Shown piece by piece: positions 53,804 to 64,000 of a stretch of DNA of 64,000 bases (the stretch's first letter is position 1; the number at the start of each line of letters is the position of its first letter). Under the pieces are notes generated by a model. The model did no database searches. It saw only the letters and a program-made list of their open reading frames with translations, and was not told where the DNA came from. The position numbers and the translations under genes are program-made. Source of the stretch: Aminobacter aminovorans (lineage in GTDB: Bacteria; Pseudomonadota; Alphaproteobacteria; Rhizobiales; Rhizobiaceae); the NCBI RefSeq assembly GCF_900445235.1, contig NZ_UFSM01000001.1:862501-926500 (forward strand), written 5' to 3'.

Positions 53804-55546
53804 ATGGCATTCGGGTTCATCAAGAAAGTTTTCTCCTTCGGAAAGAAGGAGACGGTCGAGCCACCGGCCGAGAATGAAGTGCTGCCGCCGCTGAATTTTG
53901 ATGCGCTGGAAGCGCTCAAGCCGGCCGAGGAAATCCCGGTTGCTGCGGAAGCGCCTGACGTCGCCGATGCGCCTGCCGCCCTCGCCGAGGAGCCGAAGCC
54001 GGAACCTGCACCGGTAACACCGCCCGCGCCACCAGTCGTTCCCGAGCCCAAGCCGGCCGAGCGACCGGTGCCGGTCGAGCCCACACCGCAGCCTGTCCCG
54101 CAGGAAGAGCCAAAGCCCGAGCCCGTACCGGACGTTCCGGCGCCCGAGCCAGAGCAGCCTGCCGAGCGGCCGACGCCTGCGCCAAGCCCTGTCGAACCCG
54201 AACCCGCGCCAGCAGAAGTTCCGGTCCCGCCGGAGCCGTTGACGCCCGAACTGCCCGAGGAAATCCCCGCCCAGCCGGTGCCCGCGGCGCCGGAGCCGGC
54301 GATGCGCGGCCCTGAAACGGAGCCGGTTGTCGAAGAACCCGTCGTCGAAGCGCTGCAGCCGGCAGAGCCTGTGGCTGAGGCACGTCCCGTCGATCCTGTC
54401 ATCGAGGAAGCTGCGCCAGCCGAAGTGGCTGAACCAGTCGCAACAGCGGTCGAGGCAGGGCAGCCGGTTGCCGCGCTGCGCGAAATCGTTTCCGAGCCTG
54501 CAGCTCTCGTGCCCGCTCCCGTGGAACCAGCACCTGCAGCGGAGCCAAAGCCGTCCGCAGGCAAGGTCACCGTCCAAAAGAAGGTCGAGCAGAAGGCCGA
54601 GGTCGTGGACGTGGCGGTGCCTGCGCCGCGGCAAAGCTGGTTCCAGCGCCTGCGCCAGGGCCTGTCGCGCTCGTCCAAGGAACTGTCCGGCAACATTGCC
54701 GGCATCTTCACCAAGCGAAAGCTGGACGAAGACACGCTTCAGGACCTCGAAGACGTGCTCATCCGCGCCGATCTCGGCGTCGAGACCGCGCTTCGCGTCA
54801 CCGACGCGCTGGCGTCGAGCCGCTATGGCAAGGACGTCTCCGACCACGAGGTCCGCTCGATCATGGCGGTCGAGGTGGAGAAGGTGCTGCAGCCGGTGGC
54901 GCTGCCGCTGGAGCTCGACCTGTCGCACAAGCCGCATGTCATCCTTGTCGTCGGCGTCAATGGTACCGGCAAGACCACGACCATCGGCAAGCTTGCCGCC
55001 AAGCTGACCGAGGGCGGGCTGTCTGTCATGCTCGCCGCCGGCGACACTTTCCGTGCTGCAGCCATCGAGCAGCTGAAGATCTGGGGCGAGCGGACGAAAT
55101 CGCCCGTCATCGCCACCAAGCTCGGCGCGGATGCAGCGGGACTTGCCTATGATGCCTTCGAACAGGCCAAGGCCGCCGGCTCGGACGTGTTGATCATCGA
55201 CACGGCCGGCCGCCTGCAGAACAAGACCGAACTGATGGCCGAGCTCGAAAAGATCGTGCGCGTGCTCGGCAAGCTCGATCCCGAAGCGCCGCACACGGTG
55301 CTGCAGACCGTCGACGCCACCACCGGCCAGAATGCGCTCAACCAGGTCGAGATCTTCCGCAATGTCGCAGGTGTGAACGGCCTGGTCATGACCAAGCTCG
55401 ACGGCACGGCGCGCGGCGGTATTTTGGTCGCAATCGCCGCCAAACATAAGCTGCCGGTCTATTTCATCGGCGTCGGCGAGCAGGTCGACGATCTCGAACC
55501 CTTTTCGGCAAGCGATTTCGCCAAGGCGATCGCAGGAGTCGCCTGA
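53804..55546 (+). CDS. ftsY: Signal recognition particle receptor FtsY
   Basis: A 580-residue SRP receptor GTPase for targeting membrane proteins. After a basic N-terminus ([14 protein letters not shown]) there is an extended region rich in Pro, Glu and Ala (residues about 30-260), the poorly conserved acidic A domain, here unusually proline-rich. The NG domain begins near 275 ([20 protein letters not shown]). GTPase motifs are [15 protein letters not shown] (G1, near 383), [17 protein letters not shown] (G3), [10 protein letters not shown] (G4) and [12 protein letters not shown]. Thirteen bases separate it from mtaB; ispZ follows after three. Confidence 0.93.
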   Translation: MAFGFIKKVFSFGKKETVEPPAENEVLPPLNFDALEALKPAEEIPVAAEAPDVADAPAALAEEPKPEPAPVTPPAPPVVPEPKPAERPVPVEPTPQPVPQEEPKPEPVPDVPAPEPEQPAERPTPAPSPVEPEPAPAEVPVPPEPLTPELPEEIPAQPVPAAPEPAMRGPETEPVVEEPVVEALQPAEPVAEARPVDPVIEEAAPAEVAEPVATAVEAGQPVAALREIVSEPAALVPAPVEPAPAAEPKPSAGKVTVQKKVEQKAEVVDVAVPAPRQSWFQRLRQGLSRSSKELSGNIAGIFTKRKLDEDTLQDLEDVLIRADLGVETALRVTDALASSRYGKDVSDHEVRSIMAVEVEKVLQPVALPLELDLSHKPHVILVVGVNGTGKTTTIGKLAAKLTEGGLSVMLAAGDTFRAAAIEQLKIWGERTKSPVIATKLGADAAGLAYDAFEQAKAAGSDVLIIDTAGRLQNKTELMAELEKIVRVLGKLDPEAPHTVLQTVDATTGQNALNQVEIFRNVAGVNGLVMTKLDGTARGGILVAIAAKHKLPVYFIGVGEQVDDLEPFSASDFAKAIAGVA

Positions 55547-55549
55547 TTC

Positions 55550-56197
55550 ATGAACGCACCCATCCTCGAACGCGATCCTTCCGACCCGAAAACCAAGAAG
55601 GAAGAAGTCAGCCCGCTGCTCAAGCTGGTGCTGGAACTTGGGCCGCTGGTGGTGTTCTTCTTTGCCAATGCGCGCGGCGAATGGCTTGCGTCGCGCTTCC
55701 CGACGCTGGCCGAGCTCGGCGGACCGATCTTCATCGCCACCGGCCTGTTTATGGCGGCAACGGCGATTGCGCTGGCTGCCTCGTGGCTGCTGACACGCTC
55801 GCTGCCGATCATGCCGCTGATTTCCGGCATCGTCGTCTTCGTCTTCGGCGCGCTGACGCTGTATCTGCAGGACGACGTCTTCATCAAGATGAAGCCGACA
55901 ATCGTCAATACGCTGTTTGGTGCCATCCTGCTGGGGGGGCTGTGGTTCGGCAAGTCGTTGCTCGGCTACGTCTTTGCTTCCGCCTTCCGCCTCGATGCCG
56001 AAGGCTGGCGCAAGCTGACCTTTCGCTGGGGCCTGTTCTTCCTGTTTCTTGCCGTGGTCAACGAGGTTGTTTGGCGGTCTTTTTCGACCGACACCTGGGT
56101 GGCTTTCAAGGTCTGGGGCATCATGCCGATAACCTTGCTCTTCACTTTCAGCCAGATGCCGCTCATCATGCGCCATTCACTGGAAGAACATAAGTAA
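55550..56197 (+). CDS. ispZ: Septation protein IspZ/YciB
   Basis: A 215-residue inner-membrane protein with five to six helices. YciB landmarks are [55 protein letters not shown] and [18 protein letters not shown] near residue 165, with [20 protein letters not shown] at the end. It is needed for normal septation or envelope integrity. The N-terminal about 20 residues are polar. It is three bases after ftsY, in the same operon. The context is conserved across Rhizobiales. Confidence 0.92.
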   Translation: MNAPILERDPSDPKTKKEEVSPLLKLVLELGPLVVFFFANARGEWLASRFPTLAELGGPIFIATGLFMAATAIALAASWLLTRSLPIMPLISGIVVFVFGALTLYLQDDVFIKMKPTIVNTLFGAILLGGLWFGKSLLGYVFASAFRLDAEGWRKLTFRWGLFFLFLAVVNEVVWRSFSTDTWVAFKVWGIMPITLLFTFSQMPLIMRHSLEEHK

Positions 56198-56206
56198 GAG
56201 GTCATC

Positions 56207-56821
56207 ATGGAGTTCATCGCCGACCGCGAAGCGCTGCGTCAACATTACCGCGCGCCCGGCGACGGCGCGGTGAGGAAGGAACTCCGCCGCCTCGACCATC
56301 ATGCCAAGGGCTTCCTGGCGCGCAGCCCATTCGTGCTGATCGGCTCGGCCGACGACAAGGGCAACGCCGATGTTACGCCCAAGGGCGACAAGCCGGGTTT
56401 CGTCGCCATCCTCGACGATGCCACCATCGCCATTCCCGACCGCCCGGGCAACAATCGGCTCGACACGCTCGAAAACGTGCTCGTCAACCCGGCTGTCGGC
56501 CTGCTGTTTCTGATCCCGGGCATGAACGAGACATTGCGCATCAATGGCGATGCACGACTGACCGCCGACCCGGGCCTGCGCGAGCGGCTCGCTGCCGAGG
56601 GCAAGCCGCCGGTCACCGTCATGGTCGTCGCCATCAAGGCGGTCTACATGCATTGCGCCAAGGCGTTCATGCGCTCCGAGCTTTGGGCACCTGCCAGCTG
56701 GCCTGACCGCGACACCTTGCCGACGCTCGGACAGATCCTGCGCGACCAGCTGGCGCTTGCCGACAATGCCGAAACGCTCGACCGCTCGCTGGACGAGTCC
56801 TACCGCAAGAGCATGTGGTAG
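56207..56821 (+). CDS. Pyridoxamine 5'-phosphate oxidase-family protein
   Basis: A 204-residue FMN-binding split-barrel protein. ARSPFVLIGSADDKGNADVT and PKGDKPGFVAILDDATIAIP are typical of the MSMEG_1061-type subgroup, with RPGNNRLDTLENVLVNPAVG as the flavin or phosphate contact. HCAKAFMRSELW follows. The biochemical role is unknown; relatives act as flavin- or F420-dependent reductases. The start at 56207 has GAGGTCATC upstream. It follows ispZ by nine bases and may belong to the same transcript, and the NAD(P)H reductase follows. Confidence 0.82.
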   Translation: MEFIADREALRQHYRAPGDGAVRKELRRLDHHAKGFLARSPFVLIGSADDKGNADVTPKGDKPGFVAILDDATIAIPDRPGNNRLDTLENVLVNPAVGLLFLIPGMNETLRINGDARLTADPGLRERLAAEGKPPVTVMVVAIKAVYMHCAKAFMRSELWAPASWPDRDTLPTLGQILRDQLALADNAETLDRSLDESYRKSMW

Positions 56822-56865
56822 GTTTCGACGGACACGAATCGTCCGACGTTTGGCGGCCTGCGTTG

Positions 56866-57396
56866 ATGAGTATCCTCGCCATTTCCGGCAGCCTGCGGGC
56901 TGCCTCCACCAACAATGCGCTTGTTGCTGCCTTGGCGCGCATTGCGCCACCTGGTTGCCATCTCCGCGTTTATGATGGGCTTGGCCGCCTGCCGATTTTC
57001 AATCCCGATGACGAGGGTGAACGCACGCCGCAGGAGGTGACTGCGCTCATCGATGCCGTTACGCGAGCCGACGGCGTGATCGTCTCTTGTCCTGAATACG
57101 CCCATGGCGTGCCTGGCGGACTGAAGAACGCGCTGGACTGGCTGGTTTCACGCGACGCAGCCGTCGGCAAGCCTGCGATGCAGGTTCATGCCTCGCCGCG
57201 CTCGCATTTTGCCCGCAACGCCCTTGCCGAGATCATGAAAACGATGTCCTTCGACCTCTTTGACGGGCAAGACCTGACCATCGCGCTGCTCGGCAAGAGG
57301 CCGCAGGAGATGGACGAGATTCTCGCCGACGCTGTCACCATCGAATCGATGCGGGACGCTTTGTCGGCGTTCTCCAACTTTGTTCGTACTCGTTAA
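56866..57396 (+). CDS. NAD(P)H-dependent FMN reductase-family protein
   Basis: A 176-residue flavodoxin-fold reductase. LAISGSLRAASTNNALVAALA at the N-terminus is the FMN-phosphate loop. CPEYAHGVPGGLKNALDWL near residue 77 is the characteristic PEYN-type block (PEYAHG here). Members reduce FMN, quinones, chromate or azo dyes with NAD(P)H. The start at 56866 gives the canonical N-terminus. It lies 44 bases after the PNPOx-family gene, so they may be co-expressed. Confidence 0.85.
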   Translation: MSILAISGSLRAASTNNALVAALARIAPPGCHLRVYDGLGRLPIFNPDDEGERTPQEVTALIDAVTRADGVIVSCPEYAHGVPGGLKNALDWLVSRDAAVGKPAMQVHASPRSHFARNALAEIMKTMSFDLFDGQDLTIALLGKRPQEMDEILADAVTIESMRDALSAFSNFVRTR

Positions 57397-57527
57397 CTCG
57401 TTATGCGCGCTGTGCATTGCTGCGTTGCAGCATCTTATTTTGCGGCGCAGCGGTTCCTATGTCATGTTCGGATCGATCAGGGAGGTCTGTTCAAGCCGCA
57501 TTGGGCGGCAGACGAAAGGAACGCAAG

Positions 57528-57695
57528 ATGTTGTTCGACAACCTTCTGACCCGCGCGCGTCAGAGCGCCGCCAAGCGCAAGCAGTACAAGCGCCTTGTTG
57601 CCGAGATCGACGGCTTCTCGGGTCGCGACCTGGCCGACATGCGCGCCGACCGCAGCGAGATGCTGTTCCAGGCCTACAAGCAGGTCTACGGCTAA
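57528..57695 (+). CDS. Small DUF1127-like protein
   Basis: A 55-residue protein in the style of DUF1127: basic N-terminal helix (LLTRARQSAAKRKQYKRL) followed by VAEIDGFSGRDLADMRADRS, the L-x-x-LSDRELxDIG-type segment. DUF1127 proteins in rhizobia and Agrobacterium bind RNA or influence phosphate and carbon metabolism and can act with sRNAs. The start at 57528 has GAAAGGAACG upstream. It stands alone; the upstream 130 bases must hold its promoter. A hairpin follows. Confidence 0.68.
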   Translation: MLFDNLLTRARQSAAKRKQYKRLVAEIDGFSGRDLADMRADRSEMLFQAYKQVYG

Positions 57696-57712
57696 GCCCG
57701 GGCCAAAACTTC

Positions 57713-57733
57713 CGGCCGGTGTCCGACCGGCCG
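57713..57733 (+). terminator. Hairpin after the DUF1127-like gene
   Basis: Perfect 8-bp stem CGGCCGGT / ACCGGCCG with a GTCCG loop, 18 bases after the stop. No T-run follows, so termination strength is uncertain. Confidence 0.5.
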
Positions 57734-57820
57734 TTGCGACAAGGGCGCCAGGGCCCCCCAAAGGGGATGCCGCAAGCGCCTTTTCTCTTTCCGGCAGTCG
57801 GGACTGCGGCCCGCTTCGGC

Positions 57821-58711
57821 TCAGTGCACTGGCGTTGTCGCCGCCGCGCGGCCGTGTGACTGCTTCAGCCAGTAGCCGAAGATTGCCGCCGTGATGAAGG
57901 CGATCAGCCCGTAGATCGCTGCCGGAACCGCCATCGTTGCGTTGTTCAGCAACAGCGGGCTCAGCGCAATGGCGATCGCCAGCGTGCCGTTGTGAATGCC
58001 GATCTCCATGCCGATCGCGGTTGCCTGGCGCTTTTCGATGCCGGCGGCACGCGGCACGAAGTAGCCGACGCCGAGACTGACGAGATTGAAGGCAAGGGCT
58101 GCCAGGCCGACGATCGGGCCCCAGGCCTTGAGCGTTTCCCACTCCTGGACAAGTGCTACGGCAACCACCGCAAACAGGAACAGCATCGAGAAGATCTTCA
58201 CCGGCCGCGCCATGCGTTCGGCGAAGGCCGGGAAGCGGCTGCGCAGCCACATGCCGATCAGCACCGGGCCGAGCACGATGACGAATACCTGCATCACCTT
58301 GGCGAATTGCAGAGGGATCGCCTGGTCGCCCGACATGAATTGCATGAGCGACCAGTTGACGATCAGTGGCAGGGTCAGGATCGATAGCGCCGAGTTGATC
58401 GCCGTCAGCGTGATGTTGAGCGCGACGTCGCCGTCGGCCAGGTGGCTGTAGAGATTGGCCGAGGTGCCGCCCGGGCTTGCTGCCAGAAGCATCATGCCGA
58501 CCGCAAGCGCCGGCTCGAGGCCAAAGACATAGATCAGCCCGAGACACGCCAGCGGCAGGATGACGGTCTGGCAGATCAGCGCGACGACCACCGCCTTGGG
58601 CTTTTGCAGAACGTTTCTGAAGTCCTCGACCGTCAGTGATAGGCCGAGGCCGAGCATGATGACGCCGAGCGCCAACGGCAGAAATATGATGAGCGCGGAA
58701 CTGTCTTGCAT
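57821..58711 (-). CDS. Bile acid:sodium symporter (BASS) family transporter
   Basis: A 296-residue inner-membrane transporter with about nine to ten helices. LGVIMLGLGLSLTVEDFRNV at the N-terminus, GMMLLAASPGGTSANLYSHLA (residues about 72-92, the crossover Na+-binding motif) and GIEKRQATAIGMEIGIHNGT with E-x-x-x-QN-type geometry are BASS hallmarks. Prokaryotic members move pyruvate, pantoate or other acids with sodium. The substrate cannot be read. GGGGGAGG precedes the ATG at 58711. It converges with the DUF1127-like gene. Confidence 0.87.
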   Translation of the reverse strand: MQDSSALIIFLPLALGVIMLGLGLSLTVEDFRNVLQKPKAVVVALICQTVILPLACLGLIYVFGLEPALAVGMMLLAASPGGTSANLYSHLADGDVALNITLTAINSALSILTLPLIVNWSLMQFMSGDQAIPLQFAKVMQVFVIVLGPVLIGMWLRSRFPAFAERMARPVKIFSMLFLFAVVAVALVQEWETLKAWGPIVGLAALAFNLVSLGVGYFVPRAAGIEKRQATAIGMEIGIHNGTLAIAIALSPLLLNNATMAVPAAIYGLIAFITAAIFGYWLKQSHGRAAATTPVH

Positions 58712-58835
58712 CTACGCCTCCCCCAAACGGCCGCTTGCTGCGCCGTCACGACGCATCTCTCCCTAGCGGTTGTATGAAAACGTAGTGCAAATCCCGATGA
58801 TTCGCACGCAGGGCGCGAAGCGGCTTCATCAGTCG

Positions 58836-59414
58836 CTATTGAGCCGCGAGTGCCTTCTCGATTTCGGGCATCAGCGTCGTGGTCACCGCGTCCGGCGACA
58901 GCGGGCCGACATGCTTGAAGGCAACCTTTCCGTCCTTGCCGATGAGGAAGGTTTCCGGCACGCCATAGACGCCCCAGTCGATTGCCGTGCGGCCGTTCTG
59001 GTCGACCCCGATCGCCTTGTAGGGGCTGCCGAGATCACCAAGAAAGCGGCGGGCGTTCTCGGGCTTGTCCTTGTAGTTCAGCCCGGCGATCGAAAAACGC
59101 TGATCTTTCGACAACTCGAGCAGCACCGGGTGCTCCTCGCGGCATGGCGCGCACCACGATGCCCAGACATTGACCAGCGTTACCTTGCCGGTGAAGTCGG
59201 CCGAGTCCAGACCGGGAACCTGCATGCCTTCGAGTGGCGGAAGTTCGGTCTTCGGTGCGGTCTGGCCGATCAGCGCCGAGGGTACTGCGGTGAGGTCGCG
59301 GCCGGACAGCAGCTGCGCCAGGAACAGGCCGGCGAGTGCCAGGAAAATCAGCAGCGGCAACAGGACCATGAGCCTGCGCGGACGCGCCGCCTGCTTCTGG
59401 CTGTCGATGCTCAT
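58836..59414 (-). CDS. ccmG: Thiol:disulfide interchange protein CcmG/DsbE
   Basis: A 192-residue membrane-anchored periplasmic thioredoxin that reduces apocytochrome c cysteines. One N-terminal helix (LMVLLPLLIFLALAGLFLAQ) anchors it. The active site is WASWCAPCREEHPVLLELS (WCAPC near residue 92). The CcmG-type acidic insertions LNYKDKPENARRFLGDLG and AIDWGVYGVPETFLIGKDG (cis-proline GVPE) follow. The ATG at 59414 overlaps the ccmD stop as ATGA. It ends the ccm operon; the next gene on this strand, the symporter, is separated by 124 bases. Confidence 0.93.
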   Translation of the reverse strand: MSIDSQKQAARPRRLMVLLPLLIFLALAGLFLAQLLSGRDLTAVPSALIGQTAPKTELPPLEGMQVPGLDSADFTGKVTLVNVWASWCAPCREEHPVLLELSKDQRFSIAGLNYKDKPENARRFLGDLGSPYKAIGVDQNGRTAIDWGVYGVPETFLIGKDGKVAFKHVGPLSPDAVTTTLMPEIEKALAAQ

Positions 59415-59575
59415 GCCTTTGCCTTGTCCGAACGACGGCGGTGGCCGGCCGCCTCAAGTTCCGCCATCTCGCGCTTGCGGGCGCGCTGGTCGGCCAGGAT
59501 CCACAGCACCAGACCTGTGATGGCGATCGCCGAGACGGCGTAAGCCGCCGTGACATAGAGGGCGTGGGCGCTCAT
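59411..59575 (-). CDS. ccmD: Heme exporter protein CcmD
   Basis: A 54-residue single-span membrane protein: MSAHALYVTAAYAVSAIAIT then GLVLWILADQRARKREMAEL and a basic tail. The helix followed by L-x-D-x-R-x-x-x-R and E is the CcmD pattern. CcmD releases holo-CcmE from the CcmABC complex. The start is the ATG at 59575; its stop overlaps the ccmG start as ATGA. Upstream, where ccmC normally lies, there are only 120 bases before the ccmB stop. Confidence 0.9.
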   Translation of the reverse strand: MSAHALYVTAAYAVSAIAITGLVLWILADQRARKREMAELEAAGHRRRSDKAKA

Positions 59576-59695
59576 CGGGCACCCTGGCAAGGCTTGGTCA
59601 TGTCTCTGTTTCCGAGCATGTCATTCACTTAGCGGCGCGCGTGCCGCTGCGCAATCTGACGCCGCGCCGCACCGCTGTGGTTGAAGGAAACGTCA
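59576..59695 (-). other. ccmC absent from its usual position
   Basis: Only 120 bases lie between the ccmB stop and the ccmD start, where a ccmC of about 240-250 codons is expected. The stretch has a 23-codon frame starting at an ATG overlapping the ccmB stop (MTFPSTTAVRRGVRLRSGTR), with no hydrophobic helix or WGTWW-type heme motif. No other ccmC was found in the window. Confidence 0.75.
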
Positions 59696-60361
59696 TCAGT
59701 CGGTGCCCGAGCGAAGTGCTACCGCCGCTGCCAGCGGGCCGATGACGGCCAGAAACATCGTCAGCGCGCAGAGAATCAGGAATGGAGGGGTGAACGGGTC
59801 GGGGTCGTTGACAGCGCCATAGCTTGCCGTGACGCCGAAGATCAGCACCGGGATGACCAGCGGCAGCACCAGCACGGAGATCAGGAGCCCGCCGCGCGGC
59901 AGGGCGACGGCGACGGCGGCACCCGTCGCACCGATGAAGACGATGGCCGGCGTACCGACGAGCAAGGTCAGCGCCGCAGCACCGATGCCGATGGGCTCCA
60001 TGTTCATGAACAGGCCGAGCAGGGGGGCTGCGATGACCAGCGGCAAAACGCTTGCCGTCCAATGCGCCAGGCATTTGACCAGCACCGTCAGCGCCAGCAT
60101 GTGGCGGTCTGCGTTGAGCACCAGAAGATCGAGCGAGCCGTCCTCGCGGTCGGCCTGGAACAGCCGGTCGAGGCCGAGCAGGCTGGCGAGCAGAGCGCCG
60201 ATCCAGAGAATGGCCGGGCCGATGCGAGCGAGCAGGTTGAGGTCGGGTCCGACGCCGAAGGGGATGGTGGCGATGACGGCGAGGAAGAACAGCACGCCCG
60301 TCAAGGCTCCACCGCCGGCGCGGATGCCCATGCGCAGGTCACGGAGATAGAGGGCTAGCAT
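59696..60361 (-). CDS. ccmB: Heme exporter protein CcmB
   Basis: A 221-residue membrane component of the CcmABC transporter-like complex for heme handling in cytochrome c maturation. Six helices are visible. LGLDRLFQADREDGSLDLLV (about 60-80) is the CcmB signature, followed by HWTASVLPLVIAAPLLGLFM and GAAVAVALPRGGLLISVLVLPLVIPVLIFG. The ATG at 60361 has GGAGGG eight bases upstream. It is separated from ccmA by 219 bases containing the palindromic element, unlike the close ccmA-ccmB coupling usual in related genomes. Confidence 0.92.
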   Translation of the reverse strand: MLALYLRDLRMGIRAGGGALTGVLFFLAVIATIPFGVGPDLNLLARIGPAILWIGALLASLLGLDRLFQADREDGSLDLLVLNADRHMLALTVLVKCLAHWTASVLPLVIAAPLLGLFMNMEPIGIGAAALTLLVGTPAIVFIGATGAAVAVALPRGGLLISVLVLPLVIPVLIFGVTASYGAVNDPDPFTPPFLILCALTMFLAVIGPLAAAVALRSGTD

Positions 60362-60404
60362 GGATGCCCTCCATAGATGTGCGCGGAGAAATGGTGTTCC
60401 TTCC

Positions 60405-60562
60405 CACCCCCCTCTGTCCTGCCGGACATCTCCCTAGCAAGGGGGGAGATCGGCAGCTTCAGCTTCGCCGGCACTCCTGTAGAGTTGGCGATTGGCAACG
60501 ACCGGCCCACAGTGTGATCTCCCCCCCTGCGGGGGAGATGTCCGGCAGGACAGAGGGGGGTG
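60405..60562. repeat. Palindromic intergenic repeat element (RIME-like)
   Basis: Perfect 30-bp inverted arms at 60405-60434 and 60533-60562 enclose a second inverted pair (GGGGGGAGATC at 60441-60451 and GATCTCCCCCC from 60517). Each half also folds on itself: ATCTCCC/GGGAGAT on the left and ATCTCCCCC/GGGGGAGAT on the right. This two-hairpin palindrome resembles the RIME-type repeats found between genes in rhizobia. It sits inside the ccm operon, between ccmA and ccmB. Confidence 0.8.
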
Positions 60563-60580
60563 CGAAGGAGCGCAGTGCTT

Positions 60581-61192
60581 TCAGACATGCACCCGCCCCA
60601 TCTCCAGCGTCTTCACCCCCTCCAGCCCGAGCGGCAGATGCGTGGCGGCGACGACGATGCCACCCGAAGCGCAATGGCCCTGCATCAAGCCAGAAAAGCG
60701 CGCATCGGACGCCTTGTCGAGACCCGCTGTCGGCTCGTCGAGCAGCCAGACCGGGCGGTGGCTGATGAGCAGCTTGGCGATCGCGGCGCGGCGCTTCTGG
60801 CCGGTCGAGAGGTAGCCGAAGGGCAGGTGGCCGATGCCGCCCAGGCCGACATCATCGAGGGCCTCCGATATGCCGAGCTTGCCGTCGCCGCAGAAGTCAC
60901 GCCAGAACTCCAGGTTCTCGCGGACGGTCAGGGCCGACTTCATCGCGTTCTGGTGGCCGAGATAATGGCAGGCGGAGGCGACCGTCGAAAACGCCTCGCC
61001 GCCGCCCTCGATGCTGATTCGTCCCGATGCATGCGGCAGGAGGCCGGCGACGACGCGCAGCAGGGTCGACTTGCCCGAGCCGTTCGGGCCGGTGACGACA
61101 AGCGCCTGGCCCTCGGCAAGCGCGAAGTCGACGCCGTCGAAAACCGTCTCTCCGCCTCGTTCACCGCTGAGACTTTCTGCGATCAGCAGCAT
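60581..61192 (-). CDS. ccmA: Heme exporter ATP-binding protein CcmA
   Basis: A 203-residue ATPase driving release of heme-loaded CcmE. Walker A is GPNGSGKST (about 34-42), Q-loop YLGHQNAMKSALTVRENLEFW (the CcmA-type LGHQ-x-x-K), signature LSTGQKRR (LSAGQ-like), and Walker B VWLLDEPTAGLD. The protein starts at the ATG at 61192. It is the first gene of the minus-strand ccm operon and diverges from acnA. The repeat element begins 19 bases after its stop. Confidence 0.93.
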   Translation of the reverse strand: MLLIAESLSGERGGETVFDGVDFALAEGQALVVTGPNGSGKSTLLRVVAGLLPHASGRISIEGGGEAFSTVASACHYLGHQNAMKSALTVRENLEFWRDFCGDGKLGISEALDDVGLGGIGHLPFGYLSTGQKRRAAIAKLLISHRPVWLLDEPTAGLDKASDARFSGLMQGHCASGGIVVAATHLPLGLEGVKTLEMGRVHV

Positions 61193-61476
61193 TCTTCCCC
61201 CGTCGCCGAAACCATCTCGCTGCCGCTTTGCGTCGCAGCAAAATAGGCGAATCTCCGTCTAGAACTATTCCAATAAATTCTCTATATGCCACTCGACCAT
61301 GCCAGCGGTCGGCATGGAAACAGAATTTGCGCCGAACCAGCGCACGCGCCGCCTTGAACGGCTCGGGTTGCTTGGGACCGGACAGCGGAAATGGCCGTAC
61401 CCGCACCTTTGCGCGTGATTGCATGCCCATCGGAGTCCGTTCCCTTTCAGGCTGAACAGACAAGGATGGATCGCAC
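61193..61476. other. Divergent ccmA / acnA promoter region
   Basis: About 280 bases between the divergent starts. An AT-rich segment near 61262-61290 (TTCCAATAAATTCTCTATA) could hold the promoter of one or both genes. Open frames here, on the minus strand especially, have no recognisable domain and were not called. No strong operator or riboswitch is visible. Confidence 0.45.

Positions 61477-64000
<2,524 letters not shown>

Noticed and set aside
53717..56176. A minus-strand frame of 819 codons over ftsY and ispZ, with a neighbouring frame rich in Gly and Ser
   Set aside because: Both are reverse readings of the Pro/Glu-rich FtsY region. FtsY and IspZ are unmistakable on the plus strand.

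Overview
The window is 64 kb of chromosomal DNA from an alphaproteobacterium of the order Hyphomicrobiales (Rhizobiales), most likely a Mesorhizobium/Aminobacter-like Phyllobacteriaceae member. The indications are high GC with strong GC3, the gene order dapF-mtaB-ftsY-ispZ next to a cytochrome c maturation cluster and acnA, an Omp19-type lipoprotein, an IalB-family protein, and a three-hairpin small RNA with CCTCCTCCC loops like the rhizobial alpha-r14 family. I see no phage, CRISPR array, insertion sequence, rRNA or convincing tRNA. Assignments rest on reading the translations, not on database searches.

Layout. Bases 1-677 are decayed remains of an RpiR-type regulator and an MFS transporter. 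A family 2 glycosyltransferase and a cardiolipin synthase follow divergently. From 11966 down to 3633 lies a minus-strand operon for non-phosphorylating L-fucose catabolism: 2-keto-3-deoxy-fuconate dehydrogenase, fuconolactonase, an Rbs-type sugar ABC transporter, diketo-acid hydrolase, fuconate dehydratase and fucose dehydrogenase. A divergent IclR regulator sits upstream and the FucU mutarotase lies just beyond it. From 20059 to 13663 is a second minus-strand operon with an M19 dipeptidase and a complete oligopeptide ABC transporter.

Bases 20.4-34.3 kb hold mostly single housekeeping or accessory genes: glutamate dehydrogenase, a LysE exporter, rlmN, an IalB-family protein, pterin dehydratase, a low-molecular-weight phosphatase, thpR, tesA with divergent ybbA-ybbP, a Bax-inhibitor-1 protein and pcm. 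The alpha-r14-like sRNA is at 34.4-34.5 kb. Then come an ALDH7-type dehydrogenase, a copper-handling block (DUF2946, PCuAC, CopC-CopD fusion), an uncharacterised epimerase/SnoaL/SDR trio, an MHYT-GGDEF-EAL protein, a GNAT plus acetylpolyamine deacetylase pair, and a candidate structured RNA with its own terminator at 47.7-47.87 kb.

Bases 48.8-64 kb are core: a ceramidase-like membrane protein, zapE, omp19, dapF-mtaB-ftsY-ispZ, small redox enzymes, a bile-acid-type symporter, then ccmG-ccmD-ccmB-ccmA on the minus strand and a divergent acnA running off the end. Two features of the ccm cluster stand out. ccmC is absent from between ccmB and ccmD, and a palindromic element with perfect 30-bp arms lies between ccmA and ccmB.
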